The position numbers were made by a program, and so were the translations under genes. A stretch of 64,000 nucleotides of DNA from Flavobacterium profundi (lineage in GTDB: Bacteria > Bacteroidota > Bacteroidia > Flavobacteriales > Flavobacteriaceae). Under the pieces are notes generated by a model. The model ran no database searches and was not told the DNA's origin. It worked only from the letters and a program-made list of their open reading frames with translations. Numbering within the stretch: the stretch's first letter is position 1; each line of letters starts with the position of its first letter. This document shows positions 1 through 7,919 of the stretch, piece after piece. The DNA lies in NCBI RefSeq assembly GCF_006491645.1, contig NZ_VDCZ01000008.1, positions 1 through 64,000 of the forward strand, in the 5' to 3' direction.

Positions 1-66
1 TTTTTCTAAAACTAATCTTACGCATTCTAATTTAAATGCATAATCGTACTTGACTTTTCTTTCCAT
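1..66 (-). CDS. IS3-family transposase OrfA, N-terminal fragment (partial)
   Basis: An ATG at 66 (reverse strand) opens a frame that stays open to the window edge, giving 22 residues beginning MERKVKYDYAFKLECVRL. This matches the start of OrfA helix-turn-helix transposase subunits of IS3/IS150-type elements, which bind the terminal repeats. The rest of the gene and OrfB lie outside the window. Family assignment rests on this short N-terminus plus the adjoining terminal repeat, which support each other. Confidence 0.7.
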   Translation of the reverse strand, partial: MERKVKYDYAFKLECVRLVLEK

Positions 67-109
67 AAAAATACCCCCAAATAGTGTCTAACTTTTTGGG
101 GGCAGTGCA
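1..109 (-). mobile_element. End of an IS3-family insertion sequence (cut by window edge)
   Basis: Read on the - strand, the element begins at about 109 with a terminus of the form TGCACTGCCCCCAAAAAG, followed by a GTTAGACA stretch, as in the inverted-repeat ends of IS3-family (IS150-like) elements. A transposase OrfA start follows about 45 nt inside. The segment contains a CCCCCAAA/TTTGGGGG pair able to form a hairpin upstream of the transposase start. Only one end is in the window, so the other inverted repeat and the target duplication cannot be checked. Confidence 0.75.
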
Positions 110-144
110 ATCATAGGCTCTTTTTTTATGTAAAACATGTGTTT

Positions 145-906
145 TTATAGCATCATTCCGCCAGAAATCTCAATGCGTTGACCGTTAATCCAATTTGCGT
201 CTTCCGTACATAAAAAGGCCACTACCCCTCCAATATCATCGGGCAAACCCACTCTTCCTAATGCAGTCATAGAAGATATAAACTGATTTAAATCTTTATT
301 GTCTCTTACAACACCTCCACCAAAATCAGTCTCAATTGCCCCTGGTGCAACGGTGTTAACCCTTATTTTTCTAGCACCTAATTCTTTTGCTTGATAACGG
401 GTTAAAACTTCAATACCGCCTTTCATTGTCGCATATGCTGCATATCCTGGTGTCGTAAATCGGGCCAATCCAGTTGAAATATTTACAATACCGCCACCAT
501 CTTGTAACATTGGAACTAATTTTTGAGATAGAAAGTATACGCCTTTCAAATGAATGTTGAAAAGTAAGTCAAATTGTTCTTCAGTGGTTTCTTCAAATGA
601 CGCATGAATTCCAATTCCTGCATTATTGATTAAGAAATCAATCTTTTCAGCTTGAAAGTTTTCTTTTAAAAGTTTTTCTAAATTATCTTTAAAAGCATCA
701 AAAGTGTTGGTTTTGGAAGTGTCCAATGAAATACTGGCTGCTTTTTGACCCAATTGTTGCACTTCCTCTTCTACTTTTCCCGCTTCTACTGAATTACTAT
801 GATAGGTAAAAACAACATCAAATCCTTTTTTTGCTAAGCTGACAACCATGTTTTTCCCTAAACCACGGCTACCACCCGTTACTAATGCAATTTTGTTTTT
901 GTTCAT
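145..906 (-). CDS. SDR-family oxidoreductase
   Basis: Protein of 253 residues with the classical short-chain dehydrogenase/reductase layout: the N-terminal dinucleotide-binding TGGSRGLG motif (about residues 10-17), NNAG (about 93-96), a catalytic Ser in the NIST segment, YAAYATMKG containing the catalytic Tyr-x-x-x-Lys, and a C-terminal INGQRIEISGG close typical of FabG-like members. It should be a soluble cytoplasmic NAD(P)(H)-dependent oxidoreductase; the substrate cannot be read from sequence. An AraC regulator lies directly upstream on the same strand, and the 90-nt gap holds a promoter with paired direct repeats, so the regulator probably controls this gene. The IS end lies about 35 nt beyond its stop codon. 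Confidence 0.9.
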   Translation of the reverse strand: MNKNKIALVTGGSRGLGKNMVVSLAKKGFDVVFTYHSNSVEAGKVEEEVQQLGQKAASISLDTSKTNTFDAFKDNLEKLLKENFQAEKIDFLINNAGIGIHASFEETTEEQFDLLFNIHLKGVYFLSQKLVPMLQDGGGIVNISTGLARFTTPGYAAYATMKGGIEVLTRYQAKELGARKIRVNTVAPGAIETDFGGGVVRDNKDLNQFISSMTALGRVGLPDDIGGVVAFLCTEDANWINGQRIEISGGMML

Positions 907-933
907 GATTATTTTGTATTTTTATTATAAGAA

Positions 934-970
934 CAAAGGTACTTATTGCAACCTCTAAGAAGTTACAACC
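934..970 (-). promoter_or_regulatory. Promoter and paired direct repeats upstream of the SDR gene
   Basis: Read on the - strand, a -7 box TACCTTTG (941-934) fits the Bacteroidota TAnnTTTG consensus. Upstream lie two 9-bp near-identical direct repeats, GGTTGTAAC (970-962) and GGTTGCAAT (953-945), 17 bp apart start to start. The distal repeat includes a TTG that could act as the -33 element, though its spacing of about 24 nt is at the long end. Paired direct half-sites at this position are what an AraC-type activator usually binds; that use is inferred. Confidence 0.5.
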
Positions 971-996
971 AACAAGCAATAAATTGTAAATTTCAA

Positions 997-1914
997 TCAA
1001 TTTGAAGCAGATCGATACTTTAAAGGGGTAAGTGAGGTTTGTTTTTTAAAAAAATTGGAAAAATGAGACAGTTCCTCAAAGCCTAAACCAAAGGAAATGT
1101 CCGAAATATTCCAATCCGTTTGATGCAAGAGTATTTTGGCTTCTTTAAGAATACGATTATTAATGATATTTGTTGTAGTCTTACCCGTGCTTTCTTTCAG
1201 TACTTTATTCAAATGATTCACATGTATAGACAATCGATCCGCATATTCTTTGGCAGTTTTTAATTCTAACCGTTGTTGTGGAGCTTCAATTGGAAATTGT
1301 CGTTCTAATAATTCAATAAATAAGGACGTAATTCTACTGGTCGCATTCACTTCTGAATAGGTTGCATTCACGGGTTGTAATTTCTGGCCTTGATGAATCA
1401 ATTCTAACACATACATGCGCAACAAGTCATATTTATAAGTATAATCAGAATTGATTTCCTTTTGCATTTTTTCAAAAATGTAGTAGAACTCTTTAACTTC
1501 TTCATCCGTAAGTTCAAAAATTGGATATCCATCGGGTTGAAAAATAGGTAGGGTGTTCAAAGCAAGCTGACTTTGGTTCTTTACCAAAAAATCTTCTGTA
1601 AAAACACAAAAATAACCTTCTTGATTTTCATCTATTGGATAATAATGATATGGAATTTTAGGTGTTGCAAACAATAAAGCATTGTTTTCTATGGTAAAGG
1701 TTCTATCTGCATATTCGGCCTTGTTTTTACCGCAAATCAAACTTATCTTATAATACGACCTTCTATTGTATGGCATAACAGCCTGTTCTTTGTATTTGGC
1801 CATCACTTTGGGAATCTCAAAAACATTAAAATGACCAATGTCTTCCTTAACATCATGGGGTAAGGCAACATTAATGTCGTTATAAAATGTTTCTATTGAT
1901 ATGGGTTGGTCCAT
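997..1914 (-). CDS. AraC-family transcriptional regulator
   Basis: Protein of 305 residues. The C-terminal 100 or so residues form the double helix-turn-helix AraC/XylS DNA-binding domain: AKEYADRLSIHVNHLNKVLK, then ILKEAKILLHQTDWNISDIS, then the diagnostic GFEELSHFSNFFKKQTSLTP, ending in PLKYR. The N-terminal part resembles the cupin-like effector domain seen in many Bacteroidota members. It sits upstream of and codirectional with the SDR gene and probably regulates it through the direct repeats between them. The effector is unknown. Confidence 0.9.
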   Translation of the reverse strand: MDQPISIETFYNDINVALPHDVKEDIGHFNVFEIPKVMAKYKEQAVMPYNRRSYYKISLICGKNKAEYADRTFTIENNALLFATPKIPYHYYPIDENQEGYFCVFTEDFLVKNQSQLALNTLPIFQPDGYPIFELTDEEVKEFYYIFEKMQKEINSDYTYKYDLLRMYVLELIHQGQKLQPVNATYSEVNATSRITSLFIELLERQFPIEAPQQRLELKTAKEYADRLSIHVNHLNKVLKESTGKTTTNIINNRILKEAKILLHQTDWNISDISFGLGFEELSHFSNFFKKQTSLTPLKYRSASN

Positions 1915-2044
1915 AGCTCCTTTTTTGTAAAAATCAAATATACGAATAATAGTAATAAAAAATATTTTTTAAAAAGCAGTAGCAAAAAAATGCTACTTTC
2001 TTATAATATAATTTCCTATATTTGATAAGATAAGACTTATTGTT

Positions 2045-2758
2045 ATGTACCAAAAAACAACCCTTTCCATAAAAACGCCTTGTAGTGAAAAGTTCGACAA
2101 TTTTTTGCAAACAAAAAAAGGAGGCTTTTGTACTACTTGTCAGAAAGAAGTAATCGATTTTAGAAATTGGAACGATGAAGCTATTGCAAACTATTTCAAA
2201 AACACCACGCATAAGACTTGCGGTTTGTTTGCGGAAGACCAATTGAAAATCTATTCACACTCAAATTTTCAAAAAATACAGCATAAAAAGACTTCATTAA
2301 ATGTTGGAATAGCTAGTTTTTCTTTATTGTCTTTATTAGCTGTAGGTACTGCAACTGCGCAAACCAAAGAAAACCCTGAAATCGTACAAACACCTAACCA
2401 GCAAAAAGAGAACCCACAAACAGAAGGAATAATTGTTACGGGTATCGTTTCGGATGAACTTGGACCTCTAGCAGGTGCAAATGTTGCTTTAAAAAATTCT
2501 AATATAGGTGTTACTACAAATTTTAATGGGGAATTTACTTTCCCCAAGCCTTTAAAAAAAGGAGATATACTTATAGTAACTTACGTTGGATTTGAATATC
2601 ATGAAGTTGTTGTTTTAAAAGAAACAAATTCCATTTTTTTGAAAATGAATAATTTATGTGATACTATAACTATGATTGGAGAAGTAACAGTTGCTAAAGA
2701 ATACCATTCAAAGCCTTCTTTTTTCCAAAGAATTCGCAATTGGTTTAGAAATGATTAA
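2045..2758 (+). CDS. Membrane protein with Cys-rich N-terminus and CarboxypepD_reg-like domain
   Basis: Protein of 237 residues in three parts. Residues 1-65 carry C-x14-CTTC spaced cysteines and a further C in the HKTCG segment, resembling a small zinc-ribbon-like cytosolic module common at the start of Bacteroidota envelope proteins. A hydrophobic stretch around residues 88-105 should span the inner membrane. The C-terminal part (about 127-200) is a CarboxypepD_reg-like beta domain (VTGIVSDELGPLAGANV ... NFNGEFTF ... VTYVGFE), as in TonB-dependent receptor N-termini. A TATATTTG -7 box lies at 2017-2024. The stop codon overlaps the start of the next gene, suggesting translational coupling. 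Exact function unknown. Confidence 0.75.
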   Translation: MYQKTTLSIKTPCSEKFDNFLQTKKGGFCTTCQKEVIDFRNWNDEAIANYFKNTTHKTCGLFAEDQLKIYSHSNFQKIQHKKTSLNVGIASFSLLSLLAVGTATAQTKENPEIVQTPNQQKENPQTEGIIVTGIVSDELGPLAGANVALKNSNIGVTTNFNGEFTFPKPLKKGDILIVTYVGFEYHEVVVLKETNSIFLKMNNLCDTITMIGEVTVAKEYHSKPSFFQRIRNWFRND

Positions 2759-3767
2759 AAAAGGAGTGGTTTGGATTCTTTTATATTTACCCTGCATGCT
2801 TATTGCGCAGTTGTCTGATTTTAAAACTATCGATTTAACAAAAGCAGATAATATAGCAGAGCAGTATCAAGGAGCAAGTTTGGAGAGTTTACCTATTTTA
2901 TCCTATAATTTAACAAACAGTTTAACAACTGATGTTGAAAAATTTAGAGCAATTTATACTTGGGTATGTAAGAACATCGAAAATGATTACTATGCTTTTG
3001 TTAAAAATAAAAATGGTCGTCAAAAATTAAGAAAAGATAGTATAAAACTTAGGAATTGGAATATTTCATTTAGTAAGAAAACTTTTGAGAAATTAAAAAA
3101 AGAAAAGAAAACTGTTTGTACGGGTTATGCTTATCTTATTCAAGAAATGGCTCAATTCGCAGGTTTAAAGTGTGAAATTATAAACGGTTACGGAAGGACT
3201 GCTGAATATAATATTAAAAAATTAACACAACCAAATCATTCGTGGAATGCAGTCTATTTAAATAATAAATGGTACTTATGTGATGCCACTTGGTCTGCTG
3301 GTTTTTACGATATAAATACCAATCGGTTTATTTCCAATTATAATGATACTTATTTTTTAACTGATCCTATTTTATTTTCTAAAAATCATTATCCTATTGA
3401 TTCTAAATGGTTGCTAACTAATTCTAAAGGTGTAATTGAAAACTTTATAAACGGGCCAATTGTTTACAATAGTACGCATACTCATGGCGTAATTGCAATT
3501 CAACCTAAAACCTTACAAATTGAGTGTAAAAGAGGTGAAGAGATGACTTTTTATTTGCAAGACAGTAAACCCATTGAAATAAGTTATCTATCGGCCGAAT
3601 TGGTTTCTGGTTCTTATAGAAAAGCGAATGAAATTACGGTAACTCGTTTAGATAACCAACTTCTAGAAATTAAAACTACATTTCAAACAAAAGGAACCTA
3701 CGACTTGCATTTTAAATTAAATGAAACGTATTTAATTACCTACAAGATTACCATTAAAAAAGAATAA
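2751..3767 (+). CDS. Secreted transglutaminase-like domain protein
   Basis: I chose the ATG at 2751, which overlaps the previous stop codon, because it gives a clean N-terminal signal peptide (hydrophobic core VVWILLYLPCMLIA, then Q); an upstream in-frame start would bury it. The mature protein has a transglutaminase-like fold with the catalytic triad visible: Cys in KTVCTGYAYL, His in NHSWNAVYL, Asp in LCDATW. Bacterial periplasmic members act as peptidases or cross-linking enzymes, or are structural. The C-terminal 110 residues look like a beta-sandwich. Coupling with the CarboxypepD_reg gene suggests a shared envelope role. Total 338 residues; substrate unknown. Confidence 0.8.
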   Translation: MIKKGVVWILLYLPCMLIAQLSDFKTIDLTKADNIAEQYQGASLESLPILSYNLTNSLTTDVEKFRAIYTWVCKNIENDYYAFVKNKNGRQKLRKDSIKLRNWNISFSKKTFEKLKKEKKTVCTGYAYLIQEMAQFAGLKCEIINGYGRTAEYNIKKLTQPNHSWNAVYLNNKWYLCDATWSAGFYDINTNRFISNYNDTYFLTDPILFSKNHYPIDSKWLLTNSKGVIENFINGPIVYNSTHTHGVIAIQPKTLQIECKRGEEMTFYLQDSKPIEISYLSAELVSGSYRKANEITVTRLDNQLLEIKTTFQTKGTYDLHFKLNETYLITYKITIKKE

Positions 3768-3971
3768 GTGTTTTGTAATTCCCTTGTTAGTAACACATAT
3801 TAAAGTTGTATAAATACTATAATTATATTTTATCTATAGAAAGTTTAAGGTAAGGTTATAGTAACTTTATAGTTAATCTTATAGCTGTTTAAACTTATTC
3901 ATAAATGCAATCTAAAAGGTTTTGTAATTTAAATAGCATAGCGAAAGTGTACTATTACAATTAAAATAAGT

Positions 3972-3993
3972 TATATTTGCGTTGTATATACAC
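3972..3993 (+). promoter_or_regulatory. Promoter -7 box and operator-like repeat of the NrtR-like gene
   Basis: TATATTTG at 3972-3979 matches the Bacteroidota -7 consensus and sits 20 nt before the ATG. The last G of the box begins GCGT-N7-ACAC (3979-3993), an inverted repeat of the type GYGT-N7-ACRC, whose centre also holds a perfect 10-bp palindrome TGTATATACA. The same repeat occurs at the same offset from the -7 box in the downstream promoter (see 4715-4759). Its position over the start of transcription suits a repressor, probably autoregulation by the Nudix regulator; this use is inferred. Confidence 0.6.
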
Positions 3994-3999
3994 GGTTTT

Positions 4000-4695
4000 A
4001 TGTCTGCACATCATCAAAATATTAGAATAGCAGTGGATGCTGTTGTTTTTGGTTATCAAAAATCAAAATTATATGTCTTGTTAATCCAACAAAAATTTGG
4101 TAGCCAAAATACCTATTGGGCTTTACCTGGCGGTTTGGTTCAGGAAGATGAAACGCTTATTGAAGCTGTTAAAAGAGAACTGAAAGAAGAAACAAATGTA
4201 GCAGTAAATTATTTGGAACAATTGTATACTTTTGGTGATGATATTACTCGAGACCCTAGAAATAGAGTCATTTCTGTAGCCTATTTTGCTCTAGTTGATT
4301 CTTCTAAACTTACTTTAATTGCTAATACAGATGCTGATCATGTGTCTTGGGTAGAAATTGATAAAATTCCCAATTTAGCATTTGATCACAATGAAATTGT
4401 TCAAATGGGACTACAACGCTTGAAGAATAAGTTAACGTACCAGCCTATAGGGTTCGACTTATTACCTCAAAAATTTCTTTTTTCACAATTGGAAAATTTA
4501 TATATGACCATTATTGGTAAAGAAATTGACCGACGTAATTTTAGAAAGAAAATGTTAAGTTTTGGATTTATTACCGAAACCGAGGAATTTGCTAATAAAA
4601 AAACTGGGCGTCCAGCTAAATTATATACCTTCAATGTGAGTGAATACAAACGCCTTGAAAAAGAAGGAATTTACTTTGAAATTAAATTAGCGTAA
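4000..4695 (+). CDS. NrtR-like Nudix transcriptional regulator
   Basis: Starting at the ATG at 4000 gives 231 residues; an upstream TTG is possible but would overlap the promoter. Residues about 10-140 form a Nudix domain (ALPGGLVQEDETLIEAVKRE, continuing LKEET), with a near-consensus GX5EX7REUXEEXGU box. The rest, about 150-231, is a winged-helix domain (NFRKKMLSFGFITE ... KTGRPAKLYTF). This fusion defines the NrtR family, which senses ADP-ribose or related NAD metabolites and represses NAD biosynthesis or salvage genes. It heads an island of NAD/ADP-ribose genes and is separated from the next gene by a promoter carrying the same inverted repeat as its own promoter, which supports both autoregulation and control of the operon. 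Confidence 0.85.
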   Translation: MSAHHQNIRIAVDAVVFGYQKSKLYVLLIQQKFGSQNTYWALPGGLVQEDETLIEAVKRELKEETNVAVNYLEQLYTFGDDITRDPRNRVISVAYFALVDSSKLTLIANTDADHVSWVEIDKIPNLAFDHNEIVQMGLQRLKNKLTYQPIGFDLLPQKFLFSQLENLYMTIIGKEIDRRNFRKKMLSFGFITETEEFANKKTGRPAKLYTFNVSEYKRLEKEGIYFEIKLA

Positions 4696-4714
4696 AAAAA
4701 ATACAAAATAAAGT

Positions 4715-4759
4715 TTGGTCAATAAAAAATTAAGTTTTAAATTTGTGTAAAATAAACGC
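4715..4759 (+). promoter_or_regulatory. Promoter and operator-like repeat of the NAD/ADP-ribose operon
   Basis: A near-ideal Bacteroidota promoter: TTG at 4715-4717, a 20-nt spacer, then TAAATTTG at 4738-4745, with the ATG at 4767. The final G of the -7 box starts GTGT-N7-ACGC (4745-4759), the same GYGT-N7-ACRC inverted repeat found at the identical offset in the regulator promoter. The flanks here extend the symmetry to TTTGTGT ... ACGCAAA. The repeat covers the expected transcription start, so binding would block initiation. NrtR-like binding is an inference. Confidence 0.65.
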
Positions 4760-4766
4760 AAATATT

Positions 4767-5597
4767 ATGATACTTAATTTAGACCCTTGTTTTGCACCGC
4801 TTGGAACTCAAAATGCAATTGCTTTTCAAAGTTTTATTTTTTCAGGTGGGGAGCCACATATAAAGATTGCTGCGGATTTCGATATCTCAGAAACCGTTTC
4901 TATTACTCATAGACTGAATTCTTTTAATGACTTAGGTTTGTTTTGCTTGGCAATAGATGCCCTTCGAAGAATAGGTGTAAAAACTATCAAAGCAATAATT
5001 CCTTATTTTCCTGCAGCAAGACAAGATCGTGTCATGATACCTGGTGAACCTTTGTCTGTTAAAGTATATGCGGATATTATCAATGCATTACAGTTAGATG
5101 AAATCCAAGTTTTGGATCCACATTCAGAAGTTACTCCAGCCCTTTTAAATAACTGTGCCGTAATTCCAAATTACTATTTTGTTGAAGAAGTGATTCAAAA
5201 GATAGGAAACGAAGTCTTATTGATTTCTCCTGATGGTGGTGCTTTAAAGAAGATTTATAAAGTATCAGAATATTTAGGGGGTGTTGAGGTAGTGGAATGT
5301 AGTAAAAGCAGGGATGTAAAAACAGGAAAACTGTCAGGCTTTAAGGTCTATTCAGATGACCTAGAAGGGAAAGATTGTCTAATTGTTGATGACATTTGCG
5401 ATGGAGGTGGCACTTTTATTGGTTTAGCAGAAGAACTAAAAAATAAAAATGCAGGTAATTTATACTTAGCAGTGAGTCACGGTATTTTTAACAAAGGATT
5501 TGAAAGTTTAAGTGTCTTTAAAAAGATATTTACCACCAATTCTTTCAAAGATATTGTTAACGATAAAGTAGAAGTATTACCATTAATTATAAAATGA
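4767..5597 (+). CDS. Divergent ribose-phosphate pyrophosphokinase-like enzyme (PRPP or ADPR-PP synthetase)
   Basis: Starting at ATG 4767 gives 276 residues, shorter than the 313-residue canonical Prs encoded at 46734-47675. Shared features: PYFPAARQDRV (the RQDR ATP-binding segment), a catalytic-loop-like SKSRDVKTG, and the diphosphate/PRPP loop IVDDICDGGGTF. Differences: the canonical DLHADQIQGFF segment is DPHSEVTPALL here, and the effector-region residues are not kept. Normal Prs makes PRPP from ribose 5-phosphate and ATP. In a cluster with NadV-like transferase, sirtuin and macrodomains it could supply PRPP for nicotinamide salvage. It could instead pyrophosphorylate ADP-ribose, as Adps does in the phage NARP1 NAD+ reconstitution pathway. 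Family is certain, substrate open. Confidence 0.85.
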   Translation: MILNLDPCFAPLGTQNAIAFQSFIFSGGEPHIKIAADFDISETVSITHRLNSFNDLGLFCLAIDALRRIGVKTIKAIIPYFPAARQDRVMIPGEPLSVKVYADIINALQLDEIQVLDPHSEVTPALLNNCAVIPNYYFVEEVIQKIGNEVLLISPDGGALKKIYKVSEYLGGVEVVECSKSRDVKTGKLSGFKVYSDDLEGKDCLIVDDICDGGGTFIGLAEELKNKNAGNLYLAVSHGIFNKGFESLSVFKKIFTTNSFKDIVNDKVEVLPLIIK

Positions 5598-6052
5598 AAA
5601 CAATCTATAAATCACCAGAAAACATTGATAATAGAAACAAGACAAGAAAATCAATTTTCCTAGCAGGTTCTATTGAGATGGATAAAGCGATACATTGGCA
5701 ACATAAATGTGAACAAGTTTTGTCAGAAAAATATATTATTTTCAACCCAAGAAGAGACTCGTGGAATAGGAGTTGGGAACAAACCATAGACAATCCTCAA
5801 TTTAAAGAACAAGTTGTTTGGGAATTAAATGCACTTGAGCAAGCCGATAATATCATTATGTTTTTTGCAAATAATACCCAATCACCCATTTCATTATTAG
5901 AATTAGGATTGTTTGCACATTCTAATAAAATGAAAGTTGTAGTTGAAGACGGTTTTTGGAGAAAAGGAAATATAGATATTGTCTGTGAAAGATATCATAT
6001 TCAAAAATATGATTCACTAGACATTTTGTTAGATGAATTAATTAAAGCGTAA
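5594..6052 (+). CDS. Nucleoside 2-deoxyribosyltransferase-like protein
   Basis: Protein of 152 residues, starting in a 4-nt ATGA overlap with the previous stop. The opening SIFLAGSIEMD and the later VVWELNALEQADNIIMFFA and SPISLLELGLFAHSNK segments are typical of the nucleoside 2-deoxyribosyltransferase-like (PF15891-type) family: a Rossmannoid fold with an acidic residue in the E-L-G-L segment as likely nucleophile. Characterised relatives cleave or exchange N-glycosidic bonds of nucleosides or nucleotides. In this operon it may hydrolyse or transfer the ribosyl bond of NAD-derived nucleotides or a modified base; that role is inferred from neighbours only. Confidence 0.8.
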   Translation: MKTIYKSPENIDNRNKTRKSIFLAGSIEMDKAIHWQHKCEQVLSEKYIIFNPRRDSWNRSWEQTIDNPQFKEQVVWELNALEQADNIIMFFANNTQSPISLLELGLFAHSNKMKVVVEDGFWRKGNIDIVCERYHIQKYDSLDILLDELIKA

Positions 6053-6053
6053 A

Positions 6054-6743
6054 ATGAAAAAAATAGCCATTTTAACAGGAGCAGGAATTAGTGCAGAAAG
6101 CGGTATTCAAACCTTTAGAGATGCTAACGGGTTATGGCACAACCATAAAGTCGAAGATGTAGCTTCACCTGAAGGATGGAGAAAGAATCGCGAATTGGTA
6201 TTGGAATTTTATAACCTAAGAAGACAACAATTAAAACAAGTGGTACCTAATCAAGCGCACCATTTAGTAAAACAGCTAGAGGATCATTTTGAAGTACAGA
6301 TCATCACACAAAATATAGATGATTTGCATGAGAGAGCAGGTTCAACCCATATTTTACATCTTCATGGCGAATTAAATAAAATGTGTTCGTCTCTCAATAG
6401 AAAAATAACCTATGATTGCTTTGATGATATCAAAATAGGAGACAAAGCAGAAGATGGTTCCCAATTACGACCTGATATTGTTTGGTTTGGTGAAGAAGTA
6501 CCTTTGTACCCTGTGGCTATTGAAATGGTGAAACAAGCCGACATTTTTATGGTAATTGGGACGTCTTTACAAGTCTATCCAGCAGCTAACCTTTTAAACT
6601 TTATAAAAGACGATGCGCAACTGATCATTATCAACCCAGACCATGATGGAGGCAATTATGGAGGAAGAGCTATTTATATTAAAGAAAAAGCAACCATAGG
6701 AATGCAAAAAGTATTTGATGTATTAATAAAGGGAGGAGATTAA
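6054..6743 (+). CDS. Sirtuin (Sir2-family NAD-dependent deacylase)
   Basis: Protein of 229 residues with all core Sir2 motifs: GAGISAESGIQTFRD at the N-terminus, TQNIDDLHERAG, and the catalytic His in LHLHGEL. A Tyr-x-x-Arg in FYNLRRQQ resembles the acyl-pocket signature of class III (SIRT5/CobB-like) enzymes, suggesting preference for acidic acyl-lysines. The usual four-Cys zinc site is not evident: only one Cys lies in the KMCSSLN segment. Sirtuins consume NAD+ and release nicotinamide and O-acyl-ADP-ribose. The nicotinamide could be recycled by the NadV-like enzyme, and O-acyl-ADP-ribose is a macrodomain substrate, so this gene links the cycle. It starts 1 nt after the previous stop. Confidence 0.9.
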   Translation: MKKIAILTGAGISAESGIQTFRDANGLWHNHKVEDVASPEGWRKNRELVLEFYNLRRQQLKQVVPNQAHHLVKQLEDHFEVQIITQNIDDLHERAGSTHILHLHGELNKMCSSLNRKITYDCFDDIKIGDKAEDGSQLRPDIVWFGEEVPLYPVAIEMVKQADIFMVIGTSLQVYPAANLLNFIKDDAQLIIINPDHDGGNYGGRAIYIKEKATIGMQKVFDVLIKGGD

Positions 6744-6755
6744 AAAAATAAACAT

Positions 6756-7262
6756 ATGAAATTTCTTGTAAGCAAAGGAGATATTACAACAATGAAAGTT
6801 GATGCAATCGTCAATGCTGCTAATACTTCTTTATTAGGTGGAAGCGGTGTAGATGGCGCCATTCATAAAGCAGGAGGAAACGCTATTTTAGAAGCATGTA
6901 TGGTTATAAGAAACAAACAAGGCGGTTGTAAAGTAGGTGAAGCGGTTATTACTACTGCTGGAAATTTGCCTTCAAAATATGTCATACATACCGTTGGACC
7001 AGTTTGGAATGGCGATAAAGAAGAAAAAAAGCAGTTATTAGCTAGTTGTTATAACAATTGCTTACAATTAGCTGAAAAACACCAATTAAAATCAATCGCT
7101 TTTCCAAACATAAGTACAGGGATTTATGGTTTTCCAAAGAAAGAAGCCGCTCAAATAACCATAGACACAGTTCAAAAATTTTCTGCAAAGAACTTAGAAG
7201 AAATAACCTTTGTCTGTTTTGATGAAGAAAATTACAAGTTGTACAAACAACTTTTAAAATGA
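6756..7262 (+). CDS. Macrodomain protein (MacroD/YmdB-type ADP-ribosylhydrolase)
   Basis: Protein of 168 residues consisting of one macrodomain. Visible motifs are GDIT near the N-terminus, [20 protein letters not shown] with AIHKAGG (the MacroD-type ADP-ribose-binding loop with catalytic Asn/Asp/Gly), and [17 protein letters not shown] (second binding loop). Family members hydrolyse O-acetyl-ADP-ribose and remove ADP-ribose from acidic residues or from phosphorylated nucleic-acid ends. Directly downstream of the sirtuin, it could clear O-acyl-ADP-ribose. It shares an ATGA stop/start overlap with the DUF4291 gene. Confidence 0.92.
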   Translation: MKFLVSKGDITTMKVDAIVNAANTSLLGGSGVDGAIHKAGGNAILEACMVIRNKQGGCKVGEAVITTAGNLPSKYVIHTVGPVWNGDKEEKKQLLASCYNNCLQLAEKHQLKSIAFPNISTGIYGFPKKEAAQITIDTVQKFSAKNLEEITFVCFDEENYKLYKQLLK

Positions 7263-7897
7263 AAATAAAATTAAAAAAATATACAGAACAACTTTTAGAA
7301 TGGCCCAAAGACGGCCATCATATCATGGCGCAATATGACCATGAAAAAATAATCGTTTACCAATCCTATCGAAAGGAAATAGGACATTTTGCAGCTGAAA
7401 ATCAATTTTTTGGAGGTGCTTTTAGTTTGGATCGAATGACTTGGATTAAACCTATTTTCCTTTGGATGATGTATCGCAATGGTTGGGGAACCAAAGAAGG
7501 ACAAGAAGTCGTTTTGGCTATACATTTAAAACTTGAAGCGTTTGAAAGGTATTTGAAAAACGCCGTTTATTCTTCTTTTAATCAAGTGGCAGGAATAACA
7601 CAGGAAGCATGGAAAGATGCGATTAAAAGTTCAAATGTACGCTTACAATGGGATCCCGATCATGATCCTTATGGGGATAAATTAGACAGAAGAGCTATTC
7701 AAATTGGATTGCGAAACGAATACATTCGTACTTTTTCAAAAGAAGATGTGCTTTTAATAGAAGATATATCTCCATTTGTTGCAGAACAATATGAGTTCGT
7801 AAAAAGTAAAGATTTAGATAAATTGTTAATTCCTGAAGAAAAACCATTTTATTTCTCAGATGAAGAATTGAATAGAAAATTAAAGATTTCTAAATGA
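7259..7897 (+). CDS. DUF4291 family protein
   Basis: Protein of 212 residues. The segments [50 protein letters not shown] and [13 protein letters not shown] fit the conserved core of DUF4291. Family members are scattered in bacteria and fungi, and I recall recent work linking the family to reversal of nucleic-acid ADP-ribosylation; treat that as recollection to be verified. The arginine- and tryptophan-rich conserved core and the position between a macrodomain and a KptA gene, with a 4-nt overlap upstream, fit a role in ADP-ribose chemistry on RNA or DNA. No signal peptide or membrane segment. Confidence 0.8.
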   Translation: MKIKLKKYTEQLLEWPKDGHHIMAQYDHEKIIVYQSYRKEIGHFAAENQFFGGAFSLDRMTWIKPIFLWMMYRNGWGTKEGQEVVLAIHLKLEAFERYLKNAVYSSFNQVAGITQEAWKDAIKSSNVRLQWDPDHDPYGDKLDRRAIQIGLRNEYIRTFSKEDVLLIEDISPFVAEQYEFVKSKDLDKLLIPEEKPFYFSDEELNRKLKISK

Positions 7898-7919
7898 AAT
7901 GACTAAACATGGAGTAAAA

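Noticed and set aside
2691..2750. Earlier in-frame start for the transglutaminase-like gene
   Set aside because: It would bury the signal peptide; the ATG at 2751 overlapping the previous stop is better.
4743..4766. Upstream TTG start for the Prs-like gene
   Set aside because: It lies inside the -7 promoter box; the ATG at 4767 fits the promoter and the family N-terminus.
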